A DNA stretch of 64,000 nt from positions 17,320-81,319 of the forward strand of contig JAVCCK010000019.1 of assembly GCA_030765525.1 (NCBI GenBank), given 5' to 3'. Both the position numbers and the translations under genes were made by a program. This stretch comes from Candidatus Lernaella stagnicola (GTDB taxonomy: Bacteria; Lernaellota; Lernaellaia; Lernaellales; Lernaellaceae). Positions 9,515-18,765 of the stretch are shown here, piece after piece; position 1 is the stretch's first letter; each line of letters starts with the position of its first letter. Under the pieces are notes generated by a model that did not search any database, was not told the origin of the DNA, and worked only from the letters and a program-made list of their open reading frames with translations.

Positions 9515-12220
9515 TTAGTTAGAGACAGGCAGGCCCGGCGGGTCGAATTCGCCGTTGCAGTCGGTGTCGACCCAAATCGGGTTCGTGATGCCGAAGACGC
9601 GCTCGGTGTTAACCGGGTGCAGCGTGGCGCTCGTATGCCCGGCCGCGATCACGAAGTACGAGTCCTGCGTGATGGCCAGGGTGATCGTGTCGTCGTAACG
9701 CACGACATCCGTGGAGGCCGGCAGCGCGACTTCCGCCGCCAGCGTGCCATGATTGGTGTACACGCGCAGGTAGTCGGTAGCCACCCACGGCGCGGCTTGC
9801 ACGACGATCTCCAAATCCACCGTGCCGCCGTCGGCGCAGGTGTACAGCCCGCCAATGCTTTCATCGCCGATGAAAAAGTCGATCAACACGCCGTTGGACA
9901 CTTGGTTTTGATGCGCCAAAATCGCCGCGACCATGTCGTCCGGATCGGCCGTGGTCGGGTCGTCGTCAGACATCGAAAACACATTCCGCGGATTGCCCAA
10001 GGTGTTGCTTGTCGTGTGAGAGTCGGAGTTTCCGGTCATCGTGTACGTGTATCCCTGATCCAGGAAACTGTACCAATCCGCGAGCGCTCCTTCGTCGTTG
10101 TTGCCCGAGTTGAACACTTCGATGGCGTCGAAGTTCTCGGTCCAGCGCCGTTCGTCCACCGAATCCACGCCCGCGGCCGGGTCGTAACCCACCCAATCGA
10201 ACCAAGCGGTGCTTGCCCGTGGGTGATTGATCTGAACAACTTGCGCCCCGAACTCGTTGCGGGCGATATCGAAGATCTCGTCGAATTCGTGCCGTCCCGC
10301 CGAGCCGCCGTTTTCGTCGTATTCCACCAGACGAATCGAGTAGTAGTCGTTCGCCGCCGGATCCGCGACCAGCGGCCACGCGTTGGTGTGACCAAACACC
10401 GGGCTGATCTCGCAACCGACAACCGGCTGCAGCCACGCGTCGGCCCCGGTCGCCGCGGCAATCGGCCCGTAATTCGACAGCGTGTCGTGGTCGGTGATGA
10501 CCGGCATTTCAATGCCCTCGGCCGCGAGTTCTTTTATCCGCGACGTCGCCAATGCCTGCGAATCAATCGAATACTGTGTGTGAATGTGAAAGTCTGCGGT
10601 CATGTACCCGGTGCTGTCCACAACCCGTTCGATGCTTTCTTCCAGCAAGACCGTCTCGCCCGCTTCGATCGTCACATTCGCCTTGGCGATGTCGTACTCG
10701 AAGCCGCGGGAGACCGTGACCGTATAATCGCCCGGCATGATTCGTTCGGTGCCCATACCGGTCACCATCCAAATTCGATGCGCGACTCCGGCGGTCGCCG
10801 GCGCGTTGTAACCCGTTTGGAACGAAAGCTTGGCCGCCACCGGATTGCCGCCGCCGTCGGTGATGTCGTAGGAGAAAATCCCGGCATCGCCGAGCACGAT
10901 TTCCGCATCCGCCTTCTGCCCGCGCGACACGGTGACATCCAACGGGGCCGAGTCGGTGCGTCCCGGTCCGCTCGCCACCAGCGTGTAGTCGCCGGGTTCC
11001 ACCTCCAGCGAAAACGCCCCGGTTTCGTCGGGCCAGATCAGGCTGACGTAGTTCTGCCCGGCGGGTCGGTCGTCGGTGACCATGACTTCAATCAGTTCGT
11101 AGTCATCGCTGCCCACCGGCAGGTTGATCTGGCCGGTCAACACGGCGGAATCGGTCACGCCGTCGTATTGGTTGATGATCGCGGGAAACATGTCGGTGTC
11201 GCCGTCGCCCACCAGGAACAAGCGCTCGTATGTGGCCTGGCCCATGGGCTCGATGTTAAGCACCGTGTCGATCAGCGGCACGATTTCACCATCCACGTAC
11301 GGCGCCCAGAACCGGTGGTCCGGCGCGTTCGTGGCCAAGGCGTACGATACCGTTTGCCACATCCGGTTGACGCCGCCGATCCATCGCAGACCGGCAAGCA
11401 AATCGAAGTCGTCCATGTTGAAACCGGAGCGCGGACCAAACGGCCGCGTCTCATCGCCCCAGAAAGGCAGGTCGGCCATCAGCACATGCCGCGTCGTGTT
11501 GGATCGGTCGATCAAGGTCGTGCGAATCGTCAGGTAGTCCGCATCCGGCAACAGGATGTAATCGTTCACGACCGTCAGTTCGTAGTCCCACGTCGGCGCG
11601 ATGCTGTCGACCAAATGAATGCCGCCGTCTTTCCCCGCGACGCGGATCATCGCCTCGCCATCGGCACCTGACTCAACGATTTGGACTTCCTTGGCCAGGA
11701 ACCCACGCGCCAGGCCGATCATCTGCTCCAAGCCCCACAGGCCGTCGGCTCCCGCTTCTTCCGGCGGACGAGCGCGGTCGGCGTCGATCACGTTGCCCGC
11801 GTAGCCGGTCCAGCCAATGCCCGAGTGCTGCGGCGAACGGATAATGAATTCGACTTGGGAATTATAGATTTTGTAGTCGCCGATTTCGGCGCGCGCCCGC
11901 GGCCCGCCGATCAGTTCGTCCACGTCGGTAATCATGCCGGCCCGCACTTCGCCGGGTCCCAGCGGTGTGGACAAGTCATCCCAAGGCGCCACGGTGTCGT
12001 TGTCGTCATCGTCGTCACCCGGGGTGGTATCGTCGTCGTCGCCGGGTGTTGTGTCATCGTTATTGTCGTCGTTGTTATCGTCGTCGTCGTCGTCCGACGG
12101 GGTGTCGTTATCGTCGTTGTCATCGTCATCGTCATCGTCATCGCATGCCGCCACGGCCAAGAGCGATGCAGCCAGCATAACGATAATCAATAGCGGTAGG
12201 AGGGTTTTGAATCGATTCAT
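9515..12220 (-). CDS. CehA/McbA-like PHP-domain metallohydrolase lipoprotein with Asp-rich linker
   Basis: A 901-aa exported protein. Signal peptide with lipobox AVAAC, then immediately a run of eight Asp and a D/N/T/P linker of about 60 residues. The middle has beta-rich segments, including carboxypeptidase-like repeats (SLEVEPGDYTLVASGPG). A PHP phosphoesterase domain starts near residue 543 with DFHIHTQYS (H545, H547), then TDHD and GNSDSH, the usual metal ligands of CehA/McbA-type hydrolases. Substrate unknown; characterised relatives hydrolyse carbaryl-type esters or phosphoesters. ATG 12220 has AGAGG upstream. Asp at +2 after the lipidated Cys would mean inner-membrane retention under the E. 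coli Lol rule. Confidence 0.82.
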   Translation of the reverse strand: MNRFKTLLPLLIIVMLAASLLAVAACDDDDDDDDNDDNDTPSDDDDDDNNDDNNDDTTPGDDDDTTPGDDDDDNDTVAPWDDLSTPLGPGEVRAGMITDVDELIGGPRARAEIGDYKIYNSQVEFIIRSPQHSGIGWTGYAGNVIDADRARPPEEAGADGLWGLEQMIGLARGFLAKEVQIVESGADGEAMIRVAGKDGGIHLVDSIAPTWDYELTVVNDYILLPDADYLTIRTTLIDRSNTTRHVLMADLPFWGDETRPFGPRSGFNMDDFDLLAGLRWIGGVNRMWQTVSYALATNAPDHRFWAPYVDGEIVPLIDTVLNIEPMGQATYERLFLVGDGDTDMFPAIINQYDGVTDSAVLTGQINLPVGSDDYELIEVMVTDDRPAGQNYVSLIWPDETGAFSLEVEPGDYTLVASGPGRTDSAPLDVTVSRGQKADAEIVLGDAGIFSYDITDGGGNPVAAKLSFQTGYNAPATAGVAHRIWMVTGMGTERIMPGDYTVTVSRGFEYDIAKANVTIEAGETVLLEESIERVVDSTGYMTADFHIHTQYSIDSQALATSRIKELAAEGIEMPVITDHDTLSNYGPIAAATGADAWLQPVVGCEISPVFGHTNAWPLVADPAANDYYSIRLVEYDENGGSAGRHEFDEIFDIARNEFGAQVVQINHPRASTAWFDWVGYDPAAGVDSVDERRWTENFDAIEVFNSGNNDEGALADWYSFLDQGYTYTMTGNSDSHTTSNTLGNPRNVFSMSDDDPTTADPDDMVAAILAHQNQVSNGVLIDFFIGDESIGGLYTCADGGTVDLEIVVQAAPWVATDYLRVYTNHGTLAAEVALPASTDVVRYDDTITLAITQDSYFVIAAGHTSATLHPVNTERVFGITNPIWVDTDCNGEFDPPGLPVSN

Positions 12221-12240
12221 TGATGAGACCTCTCGCGATA

Positions 12241-12269
12241 AACCGTCATCGAACCAAACCATGACGGTT
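12241..12269. repeat. Perfect 9-bp inverted repeat, 11-bp spacer
   Basis: AACCGTCAT (12241-12249) and ATGACGGTT (12261-12269) are exact reverse complements. The repeat lies 21-49 bp upstream of the PHP lipoprotein ATG. It could be a repressor operator (arm centres about two helical turns apart) or a leader hairpin. Confidence 0.6.
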
Positions 12270-12601
12270 CGTTATTAATTTTGCTCATGTATGTTAAGCG
12301 CCCGACCCCGAAAAGCAACGAAATGCCGCGCGATTTTCGACCACGACCCGCGTTTTCCATCCACCGCGCCGCGTCGAATATCCGCGGCACGTCAAACACG
12401 ATTGCAGCGCTGAATTTCCCGCGCTCCGCTGGTTCCTATGCGCTGCCTGGGAACGGCAGCCGGAGCCCTTTTCCACTTTGATTTCAATATGTTGATAGCG
12501 TATCGTGCTCGGTTTCGGCCGGGTTGCGCGCGAATATCAAAAGCCATCTAAAAAAACATAAATAGCTGTAATGTAGCGGCTTTACCGTCTGCTCCTCCTT
12601 G

Positions 12602-12618
12602 TTGGCACGCGCCTTGCT
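12602..12618 (+). promoter_or_regulatory. Sigma-54 (RpoN) promoter
   Basis: TTGGCACG-CGCC-TTGCT matches the -24/-12 consensus TGGCACG-N4-TTGC(A/T) essentially perfectly, with GG at 12604-12605 and GC at 12616-12617. Predicted transcription start is near 12629, giving a leader of about 20 nt containing AAAGGAG before ATG 12649. Such promoters need an enhancer-binding activator; none is encoded in this window. Confidence 0.8.
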
Positions 12619-12648
12619 CTATCTATCCAACGGAAAAGGAGCGAAACG

Positions 12649-13608
12649 ATGAAAAACAGCATCTTGATCCTACTCGCCGCTTTCTCTCTCCTTCTATCGG
12701 CCTGCGGCGCCATCGAAGATTTGATCGAAGATTCAACACGCCGGACCATTTCCATCTCCCGCACGATTCACGACGACGCTGCCGAGCGCGATGTGAAATC
12801 CGTAGCAGTTGCGCAAGGTTTGGTGATTCCGCCCGGCGGTTTTCGCGCAGCCGGACCGGTCAGCGTGGACCGTCTTTCCGACAGCATCGAGGTATCGCGA
12901 CTGGGCATCGGCGAAACGCGCTTTTTCCTGCGCGGCGTGCTGCGAAACGAAAGCGCGCAAACCACCGTCGTGACACTTGGCGCGGTGCCCAACGGCGATC
13001 CGGCGCAAGCGATCAATATCGGCACGATTACCCTCGCCCCCTATGAGAACCTGCGTTTGGAATCGGCGGCCGACCTGCCCGGCGCGGGTGAGATCATCCA
13101 CCAAAACCTGACCGATTTGTTCAGTGTTTTGACCGACGAGTACCTGCTCGAAGCGGTAGTTTACCAAAGCGGAAATGCCCCGCTCATCGTGGAAAACCTC
13201 AAGTTCGCCGCCCTGCCGGTGTACTGGAAAACCAAGTCATTTGAAGACGATGGCATCAAAAGCTACAAGAAACACCTCGACGGAATCCACGATGCGATGC
13301 TGAAGGGATCGGTCACCAACAAGGGCGACAGCACCGCCGAAGTGCGCGTTTACATGTACGGCAGCGAAGAGTTCGACGCGGAAAAAAGCCTGATCGCGCA
13401 AGCCTATCTCGCGCCCGGTGAAACCATCTCCGGTTACGACATGACCCGCGACGGCGGCGAATCGGAAATCGAGAGCGTTTTCAAAGATTTGATCGACGGC
13501 GACGAAGTTTTCTACGACTTTGTGGTGGTCAGCAAGAACCCGGTTTCGGTGATTAGCAACGAACTGCGAGCCGAAATTCGCATCGATGTTGTAGCCAATA
13601 TCTTCTAG
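12649..13608 (+). CDS. Lipoprotein of unknown function under a sigma-54 promoter
   Basis: A 319-aa predicted lipoprotein with lipobox LLLSAC near residue 20. I do not recognise the family. The mature part looks mainly beta, with two segments resembling secreted beta-sandwich repeats: one around RFFLRGVLRNES and one around AMLKGSVTNKGDSTAEVRVYM, each with an acidic, loop-rich end. This suggests two tandem domains that bind a ligand or partner at the cell surface. ATG 12649 has AAAGGAG upstream. It is monocistronic, between a sigma-54 promoter and a strong terminator, so it is probably induced by a specific signal. Confidence 0.75.
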   Translation: MKNSILILLAAFSLLLSACGAIEDLIEDSTRRTISISRTIHDDAAERDVKSVAVAQGLVIPPGGFRAAGPVSVDRLSDSIEVSRLGIGETRFFLRGVLRNESAQTTVVTLGAVPNGDPAQAINIGTITLAPYENLRLESAADLPGAGEIIHQNLTDLFSVLTDEYLLEAVVYQSGNAPLIVENLKFAALPVYWKTKSFEDDGIKSYKKHLDGIHDAMLKGSVTNKGDSTAEVRVYMYGSEEFDAEKSLIAQAYLAPGETISGYDMTRDGGESEIESVFKDLIDGDEVFYDFVVVSKNPVSVISNELRAEIRIDVVANIF

Positions 13609-13638
13609 CCCCCTGCGGCATAACCTCCTCTCGTCCAT

Positions 13639-13669
13639 GGAGCCCGAGTTCCCCGGGCTCCTTTCTTTT
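13639..13669 (+). terminator. Rho-independent terminator
   Basis: Stem GGAGCCCG/CGGGCTCC (8 bp) with a 7-nt loop at 13639-13661, followed by TTTCTTTT. It lies 30 bp after the stop of the 12649 lipoprotein gene. Confidence 0.85.
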
Positions 13670-13825
13670 GCCTGGAAAATTTGTGACCAGGACGCTAAAA
13701 CGCGGCGCAGCGAACCTCGCATGTGTCCGCTCGGCCGCCGACCAACGACCGGATAGTGTCCGATTCGGCGGCAATTTACGTCCACACGACGCCTTTAAGA
13801 GCGCAACCTAAGCTGCCGGCAACCT

Positions 13826-14986
13826 CTATTTTTCCTGCCAGGTGATCAACTCCGCGTCGACCTCGGCCTGCATGCCGTCCCCGGCGTAGTCGCTTTTGAA
13901 GCGATCCCAGCCGCGCAGGCGATGGTTCAAAAAGGCCACGATGTACTTCTTGGCCAAGGCCTTGACCACCGTATGGTCGGCGGTGCCGACGTTGCAAGGA
14001 TCCAGCGGCAGTTGGGGCACGAAATCGGTGTGGTCGGCACCGCGGAAAGTGGTTTCGACCGAGGGCGGCGGCGAGTTGCCGAAAAATTGCTGGTAGTTGT
14101 CCTCGACCGGCGCACAGGCCTGGCCGAACACTTCCCGGCCGCTTTCCGAGCCGCCCAGGTAGAGCGTGGGCACGATCAGATCGGGGGCCAGGTCGGGGTT
14201 CACGCGGGGAAATCGTTCGGGGTCCGGATTCGGGATCGGGCCGGCGCCGTCGACCGGGTCGATGCCCGCCACGGCGTCGATACCGTTGTCGTAGATCGCC
14301 GCCAGCGTCGAGAGCTTGCCGCCCAGCGAGTGGCCCACTGCCGCCACGCGGGCGCGGTCGAGCAGCCCAAAGAGTTGCGACTGGTCATCCTGTGTTTCGC
14401 AACAAAGGGTGTTGGCAATAAAGAGCAAGTCGAGGGCCGACTCGCGGTGGTTGATTTTAGCCAGCGCCAGCGCGCCGGAGTAGGGCAGATTCGGCGCAAC
14501 GGCGACAAAGCCCCAGGTGGCGAGGCGTTCGGTGTATTCGCGCACCAGCAACTTGGTTCCGGAAAAGCCGTGAACGACCAAGACAATCGGGAACGGAGCG
14601 TCGTCCGCCGCGATGTTTTCACCGTCGCGCGAAGGGAAAAGGATTTCGGCGTCGATGTCACGATCCCGCGCCGCGTCGATGAATGTGCGCCGCACTTCCA
14701 CGAAGGAATACGGTCCTTCCTGCGCGGCGGGGATGCCGGGGTCGCCGATCGGCAGGTCGCCGGGCGTCAAATTACAGCACGGCGTGTACGGATGATTCAG
14801 GCCGTCATCGGCGTCGTCGTCGTTGTTATCATCATCATTGTTGTCATCATCATTATCGTCGTCGTTGTCGTCGTCATCGCTCGCGGCGTCGTTGTCATCG
14901 TCGTCGTCCTGAACGCAGGCGGCAACGAGCGACAAGGTCAGTAAAACGACGAGCATCAACATGATCCAGAACCGTCGGTAATCCAT
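13826..14986 (-). CDS. Alpha/beta-hydrolase lipoprotein with Asp-rich linker
   Basis: A 386-aa exported hydrolase. After the lipobox SLVAAC comes an Asp/Asn linker (about residues 26-58), then an alpha/beta-hydrolase of the chlorophyllase/PAF-acetylhydrolase type. It shows an oxyanion-region VVHGFSG, nucleophile elbow GHSLGG, likely acid in AGIDPVD and the base in FRGADHTDF. Probable ester substrates; the natural one is unknown. ATG 14986 has GGAG upstream. Monocistronic. Four Cys in the mature half (CC near the linker, CC further on) could form disulfides outside the cell. It resembles the 41410 lipoprotein in architecture. Confidence 0.83.
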   Translation of the reverse strand: MDYRRFWIMLMLVVLLTLSLVAACVQDDDDDNDAASDDDDNDDDNDDDNNDDDNNDDDADDGLNHPYTPCCNLTPGDLPIGDPGIPAAQEGPYSFVEVRRTFIDAARDRDIDAEILFPSRDGENIAADDAPFPIVLVVHGFSGTKLLVREYTERLATWGFVAVAPNLPYSGALALAKINHRESALDLLFIANTLCCETQDDQSQLFGLLDRARVAAVGHSLGGKLSTLAAIYDNGIDAVAGIDPVDGAGPIPNPDPERFPRVNPDLAPDLIVPTLYLGGSESGREVFGQACAPVEDNYQQFFGNSPPPSVETTFRGADHTDFVPQLPLDPCNVGTADHTVVKALAKKYIVAFLNHRLRGWDRFKSDYAGDGMQAEVDAELITWQEK

Positions 14987-15083
14987 GAATTCTCCGTTGC
15001 GTTACGGTCACTCCGATATACCTAACTGACGTAAGACCGCCGCGCCGCATTGGCAAGGCTTTTTCCGGCGAAAGAGCGCCGTA

Positions 15084-15112
15084 TTGAATCACGACGGGCA
15101 ATTCTGTACAGT
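15084..15112 (+). promoter_or_regulatory. Candidate sigma-70 promoter of the TPR-RND operon
   Basis: TTGAAT (15084-15089), 17-bp spacer, TACAGT (15107-15112); 4 of 6 matches in each box. About 42 bp from the -10 box to the ATG at 15155, with GGAG between. Plausible but unproven. Confidence 0.4.
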
Positions 15113-15154
15113 CTCGCCACGATTTTCGGAGTCGAAAAGGAGATTCGCGCGCAG

Positions 15155-15976
15155 ATGAAGCAACGCAGATTAGTCAAAACTTTGTGCGGAGCACTGGCTA
15201 TCGGCATGATGTGCCTCGCGTTAACCGTCGCCGGTTGTCAGACGATGTTGCCGGCGCCCCAGGGCGTCCGTACGCTGCCCGACGATCCGTCGGAATTGAT
15301 GCGAATTGCCGAAACCACCTTCGACCGACGCGGGCCGACCGAAGCGGTATGGACCAGCTACCAAGCAGCCTGCCGTGTCGCCGCCGCTGATCCGCAAAAT
15401 GAAGCAGCGCAGTTTATGGTTGCGCGCGCGGCGAGTTGGCTGCTGGAATTCACCGACAACGATTTCCAGCGAAAAGACGTCGCCAAGGCCGGATACGAAG
15501 CGGCGCGATGCGCGTTGGAGCTGAGCGACAACAAGCGCGGCGCATACCATTTCCTGGCGGGCGCAAACCTGGGCTTTGCGCTGCGCGAAAGCTCGGCTCC
15601 GCACATGGGCGATGTCAAACACGTCCGTGATTACCTGCAAAGGGCGATTGAATTGGAGCCGGATTACAGCCGCGGCGCTGCGTTTCGAGCCCTTGGCATG
15701 TTGTTGCTTTATGCGCCAAGTTGGCCCATGAGCGTTGGTGATCCGGATGCCGCCATTGATATACTGCGGCAAGCGGTCCAGCGGTATCCGGACATGCCCG
15801 CCAATTGGGTGATGCTGGCCATCGCGTACTCGGAACTGGGCCGCAAGGCCGAAGCGCTGGCCGCGGCACGCGAGGCGAAAATGACGCTCGGCGCCGATGC
15901 CGGTCTATGGGGCGTGCCGGGGCACCGTTGGCAGAGTCGCATTGATTCTCTGCGCGCCAAGTTCAACGGCCCCTAA
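15155..15976 (+). CDS. TPR lipoprotein, TatT-like
   Basis: A 273-aa lipoprotein (lipobox TVAGC) whose mature part is alpha-helical with tetratricopeptide-type repeats; the clearest are around HVRDYLQRAIELEPDYSRGA and AIDILRQAVQRYPDMPANW. The segment YHFLAGANLGFALRES and the overall size resemble the TatT component of TRAP-associated systems, a periplasmic TPR lipoprotein. ATG 15155 has GGAG 13 bp upstream; the longer frame adds non-signal sequence. It is first of a four-gene plus-strand run and lies 14 bp before the RND transporter, suggesting it is that transporter's periplasmic partner. The TatT assignment is by resemblance only. Confidence 0.75.
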   Translation: MKQRRLVKTLCGALAIGMMCLALTVAGCQTMLPAPQGVRTLPDDPSELMRIAETTFDRRGPTEAVWTSYQAACRVAAADPQNEAAQFMVARAASWLLEFTDNDFQRKDVAKAGYEAARCALELSDNKRGAYHFLAGANLGFALRESSAPHMGDVKHVRDYLQRAIELEPDYSRGAAFRALGMLLLYAPSWPMSVGDPDAAIDILRQAVQRYPDMPANWVMLAIAYSELGRKAEALAAAREAKMTLGADAGLWGVPGHRWQSRIDSLRAKFNGP

Positions 15977-15990
15977 GGAGAACTGATCGG

Positions 15991-18726
15991 GTGAGAAACG
16001 CCCACCGCAAACCGTTGCGCGACAAGCTGTTCCTGGCCCTGGCCGGTTTGGCGATTCGCCATCGTCTTCGGGTTTTTGTGGCGGTCGGATTGGTCACGCT
16101 GTTGGCCGTGTCGGCTTTGCCGTTTCTGAAACTGCGCACTACCCGCCAGGGCATGCACCCGCCCGACCTACCCGAGCAAATTCGCTACGAACGCTTCTTG
16201 GAAGATTTCGGCACGGCGACGCAACTGGTCATTCTGCTCGAAGGCGACACCGACGCAGTCAAGGCGGCGGCCGATGCCGTGGCGGCCGAGCTTGGTCAGA
16301 ACGGCGACTGGGTTCGCAACGTGTTCTACCGCGTCGACCTCGCGTACTTCGAGCGCATCGGCCCCTATTTCCTACCGCTGGATTCCCTGCAAACCGCCGA
16401 CGCGTGGCTGGCCGGTCACGAAGCCGAACTGCGTGGCCTTCTCGCGTCTCCTTCAGCGGCGACGGCCTTGGCGCAATTGGCGCAACTGGGCGGCTCGGCG
16501 AAAATCGACTTCGCGCAAATCGAAAAGCAGTTGGCCGGCCTGCAACAAGGGCTCGACGGTTGGAAACGTTTCCTCACCGGGGAGGAAGAAAACGTCGCGT
16601 TATTCGGCCCGGAATCGTTCGAGGAACTCCTGCCGCCGGGTTCGGCCGAGATGCTTGCCGCCGAAGGTTACTTGCTCGGCAAGGATCGGCGCAGCGCGCT
16701 GCTTTTCGTTCAGCCGGCGAAGACGACCGACGACTGCGGGTTTATCTCGCCGTTCATGGCCTACAGCCGCGCGGCGACGGCCGCGGCGCTGAAGTCGCAT
16801 CCCGGCGTTACGGCGGGCTTTACCGGTTGGCCGGTGGCGGTGGACGAGGAAGTGTCGATGATGAAGCGCGACCTGCTGGTCGTATCGCTTTTTTCGACAC
16901 TGGTCATTTTACTGCTGCTGTACGTTTCGTTCCGGTCGCTGACCAAATCGGCGCTCGTGTTCGTGCCCTTGGTATTCGGCGTGTTGTGGAACACGGCGCT
17001 GATCTACCTGCTTGTCGGGTATCTCAGCTACTTCACGACGGTGTTCATCGGGCTGCTGTTCAGTTTGGGCACCGGCTACGGCATTATTTTCATGCGGCGT
17101 TTCCGCGAAGAATTAATCGAGGGCTACGACACCGAGCGGGCCATGGAGCGCACCTTTGTCGGCGCCGGACCCGGCATCGCAACTTCAGCCGTTACGACCA
17201 TCGCCGCCTTCGTGGCGATTTCACTGTTCGATGTGCCGGCTTTCTCGCAAATGGGCATCGTTTCGGCCACCGGGATGTTGTGCCTGCTGGTAGCCACAAT
17301 GCTCATCCTGCCGCCGCTGATGATGGTCTTCCGCGAGAAGATCAAGTCGCAGGCGCACATTCGCGTAGTCGGCGCGGGCGCGCTGGAATGGGCGTGGCGG
17401 CAAGTGGCGCGGGCGCCCCTGTTGTTTCTGCTGTGCGGCGCGGCGGTCATTCCGGCGGCGATTTTTCTCGTGCCGCGAGTCGGCTTCGACTACGACGTGA
17501 ACCATCTCCTGCCCGCCGACAGCGAAACGCGGGTGGTCGCCGAGCGGCTCGAACAGGTGATGGGGCAGCAAACGCAGTTCATTGCCGTCACCGCCGACAA
17601 TCTGGAACAAGTGCGGCGTCTCCAGGAAAAAATCGCCGCGTTGCCCACAGTGGCGAAAATCGAATCCGCGGCGTCGATGCTGCCGCCGAACCTCGAGGAA
17701 AAGCGCGCGGCGTTGCTGCGTCTCCACAAGCGCGTCGCCGCGTGGCCCGCACCGCAACCGCCTCCGACCCCCGACACCGAGGCATTGGCGGCGCAGCTTC
17801 GCGCGTTCGCCGCGGAACTGGCCGGTCACCAGGAAGCAGCCTTTGCCGAAGGACGGGGGAATCTCGTGACGGCGCTGGGCGAAACATCGGCGAGCCTGGA
17901 AGCGATTGCCGTCGCGTTGTCGGCCCCCGGCGCGGCGGATCGCGAACACCGGTTTGAGATGTCGCTGGTGGCGGCGTTCGACGATTTGCGGGGCCGCCTC
18001 GCCACCGCCGCGACGAGCGAGCCGTTGAGCTTGGCGTCGCTGCCCGAGGATCTGCGCTTGCGCTTCGTGGGCAGCTCGGGACGCCTGGCGCTCATGGTCT
18101 TTCCGAAAGAAGAAATTTGGGACCCGGATTTCCTGGCCCGCTTTGTCGATGAGGTCACCGGCGCGGCGCAAGAGGTGTTGGGCAAGAACGAGGGCGAGCA
18201 AAACACGGCCGGTTTCGCCGTCGTGTACCGGCAAACCTCCAAGCTGATTTGGAACGGCTTGCGACGCGCCCTGCTGTTGACGCTGGTGTTCGTCGCGCTG
18301 CTGCTCCTGATCGATTTTCGGCGACCGATGCCGGCGCTGCTCGCCGCGGTGCCGTTTGTGGTGAGCATGGGCGCGACCCTGAGCTTGCTCGCGCTGGCCG
18401 GGCGTTCGCTGAACATGGCCAGCCAGTTGGCGCTGCCGGTGCTCATTGGGATCGGCGTGGATTTCGGCGTGCACACCGTCCACCGCTGGCTCGAACCCGA
18501 CGGCGTGGACCTCGCGAAAGTCGTGCGCACGATCGGCGGCGCGGTATGGCTGGCGGGCGCAACGAACATGACGGGATTCGGCGCTCTGTTGCTGGCGCGT
18601 TACGTCGGCCTGGCTCACTTCGGGGCGATTTTGTTCGTCGGCATTTTCCTCGCGTTCGGCGGCGCCCTACTGGGAATTCCCGCAGCCATTGCCGCCTTGC
18701 GTCTGGATCGTCGTTCCGCAAAATAG
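15991..18726 (+). CDS. MMPL/RND-superfamily transporter
   Basis: A 911-aa inner-membrane transporter with the duplicated RND layout: one N-terminal helix, a periplasmic loop (about 55-285), five to six helices (about 290-450), another helix (about 475-495), a second periplasmic loop (about 500-750) and the final helices (about 755-905). Helix motifs such as LGTGYGIIFMRRFREE and IGIGVDFGVHTVHRW match the conserved fourth-helix region in both halves. Length suits the hopanoid/lipid exporter MMPL branch more than the drug-efflux HAE1 branch (about 1050). Start is GTG 15991 with AAGGAG upstream. No membrane-fusion protein or TolC gene is nearby. Cargo is probably a lipid, by family analogy. Confidence 0.85.
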   Translation: MRNAHRKPLRDKLFLALAGLAIRHRLRVFVAVGLVTLLAVSALPFLKLRTTRQGMHPPDLPEQIRYERFLEDFGTATQLVILLEGDTDAVKAAADAVAAELGQNGDWVRNVFYRVDLAYFERIGPYFLPLDSLQTADAWLAGHEAELRGLLASPSAATALAQLAQLGGSAKIDFAQIEKQLAGLQQGLDGWKRFLTGEEENVALFGPESFEELLPPGSAEMLAAEGYLLGKDRRSALLFVQPAKTTDDCGFISPFMAYSRAATAAALKSHPGVTAGFTGWPVAVDEEVSMMKRDLLVVSLFSTLVILLLLYVSFRSLTKSALVFVPLVFGVLWNTALIYLLVGYLSYFTTVFIGLLFSLGTGYGIIFMRRFREELIEGYDTERAMERTFVGAGPGIATSAVTTIAAFVAISLFDVPAFSQMGIVSATGMLCLLVATMLILPPLMMVFREKIKSQAHIRVVGAGALEWAWRQVARAPLLFLLCGAAVIPAAIFLVPRVGFDYDVNHLLPADSETRVVAERLEQVMGQQTQFIAVTADNLEQVRRLQEKIAALPTVAKIESAASMLPPNLEEKRAALLRLHKRVAAWPAPQPPPTPDTEALAAQLRAFAAELAGHQEAAFAEGRGNLVTALGETSASLEAIAVALSAPGAADREHRFEMSLVAAFDDLRGRLATAATSEPLSLASLPEDLRLRFVGSSGRLALMVFPKEEIWDPDFLARFVDEVTGAAQEVLGKNEGEQNTAGFAVVYRQTSKLIWNGLRRALLLTLVFVALLLLIDFRRPMPALLAAVPFVVSMGATLSLLALAGRSLNMASQLALPVLIGIGVDFGVHTVHRWLEPDGVDLAKVVRTIGGAVWLAGATNMTGFGALLLARYVGLAHFGAILFVGIFLAFGGALLGIPAAIAALRLDRRSAK

Positions 18727-18765
18727 AGACAGCACAACTTCCTATCGATTTGCCAAGGAGCCGCC

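Larger units (their letters stand above)
12221..12648. other. Divergent intergenic region (428 bp)
   Basis: No coding region is convincing here. It holds a 9-bp inverted repeat in the leader of the PHP gene (12241-12269), an AT-rich stretch at 12270-12300 that may carry the minus-strand promoter, a small palindrome GATA-GCG-TATC (12494-12504), an AT-rich block at 12541-12580 and a sigma-54 promoter at 12602-12618 facing the plus-strand lipoprotein gene. Confidence 0.7.

Noticed and set aside
8807..11671. Long open frame (954 codons) on the plus strand
   Set aside because: Antisense to tldD and the PHP lipoprotein, both with clear domains; composition is Arg/His/Val-rich as expected for a mirror frame in GC-rich DNA.
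16404..17957. 517-codon plus-strand frame overlapping the MMPL gene
   Set aside because: Same strand, different frame, Arg-rich; the MMPL frame has all expected helices and motifs.
17221..18618. 465-codon minus-strand frame
   Set aside because: Antisense to the MMPL transporter; Gln/Arg/His-rich with no recognisable domain.
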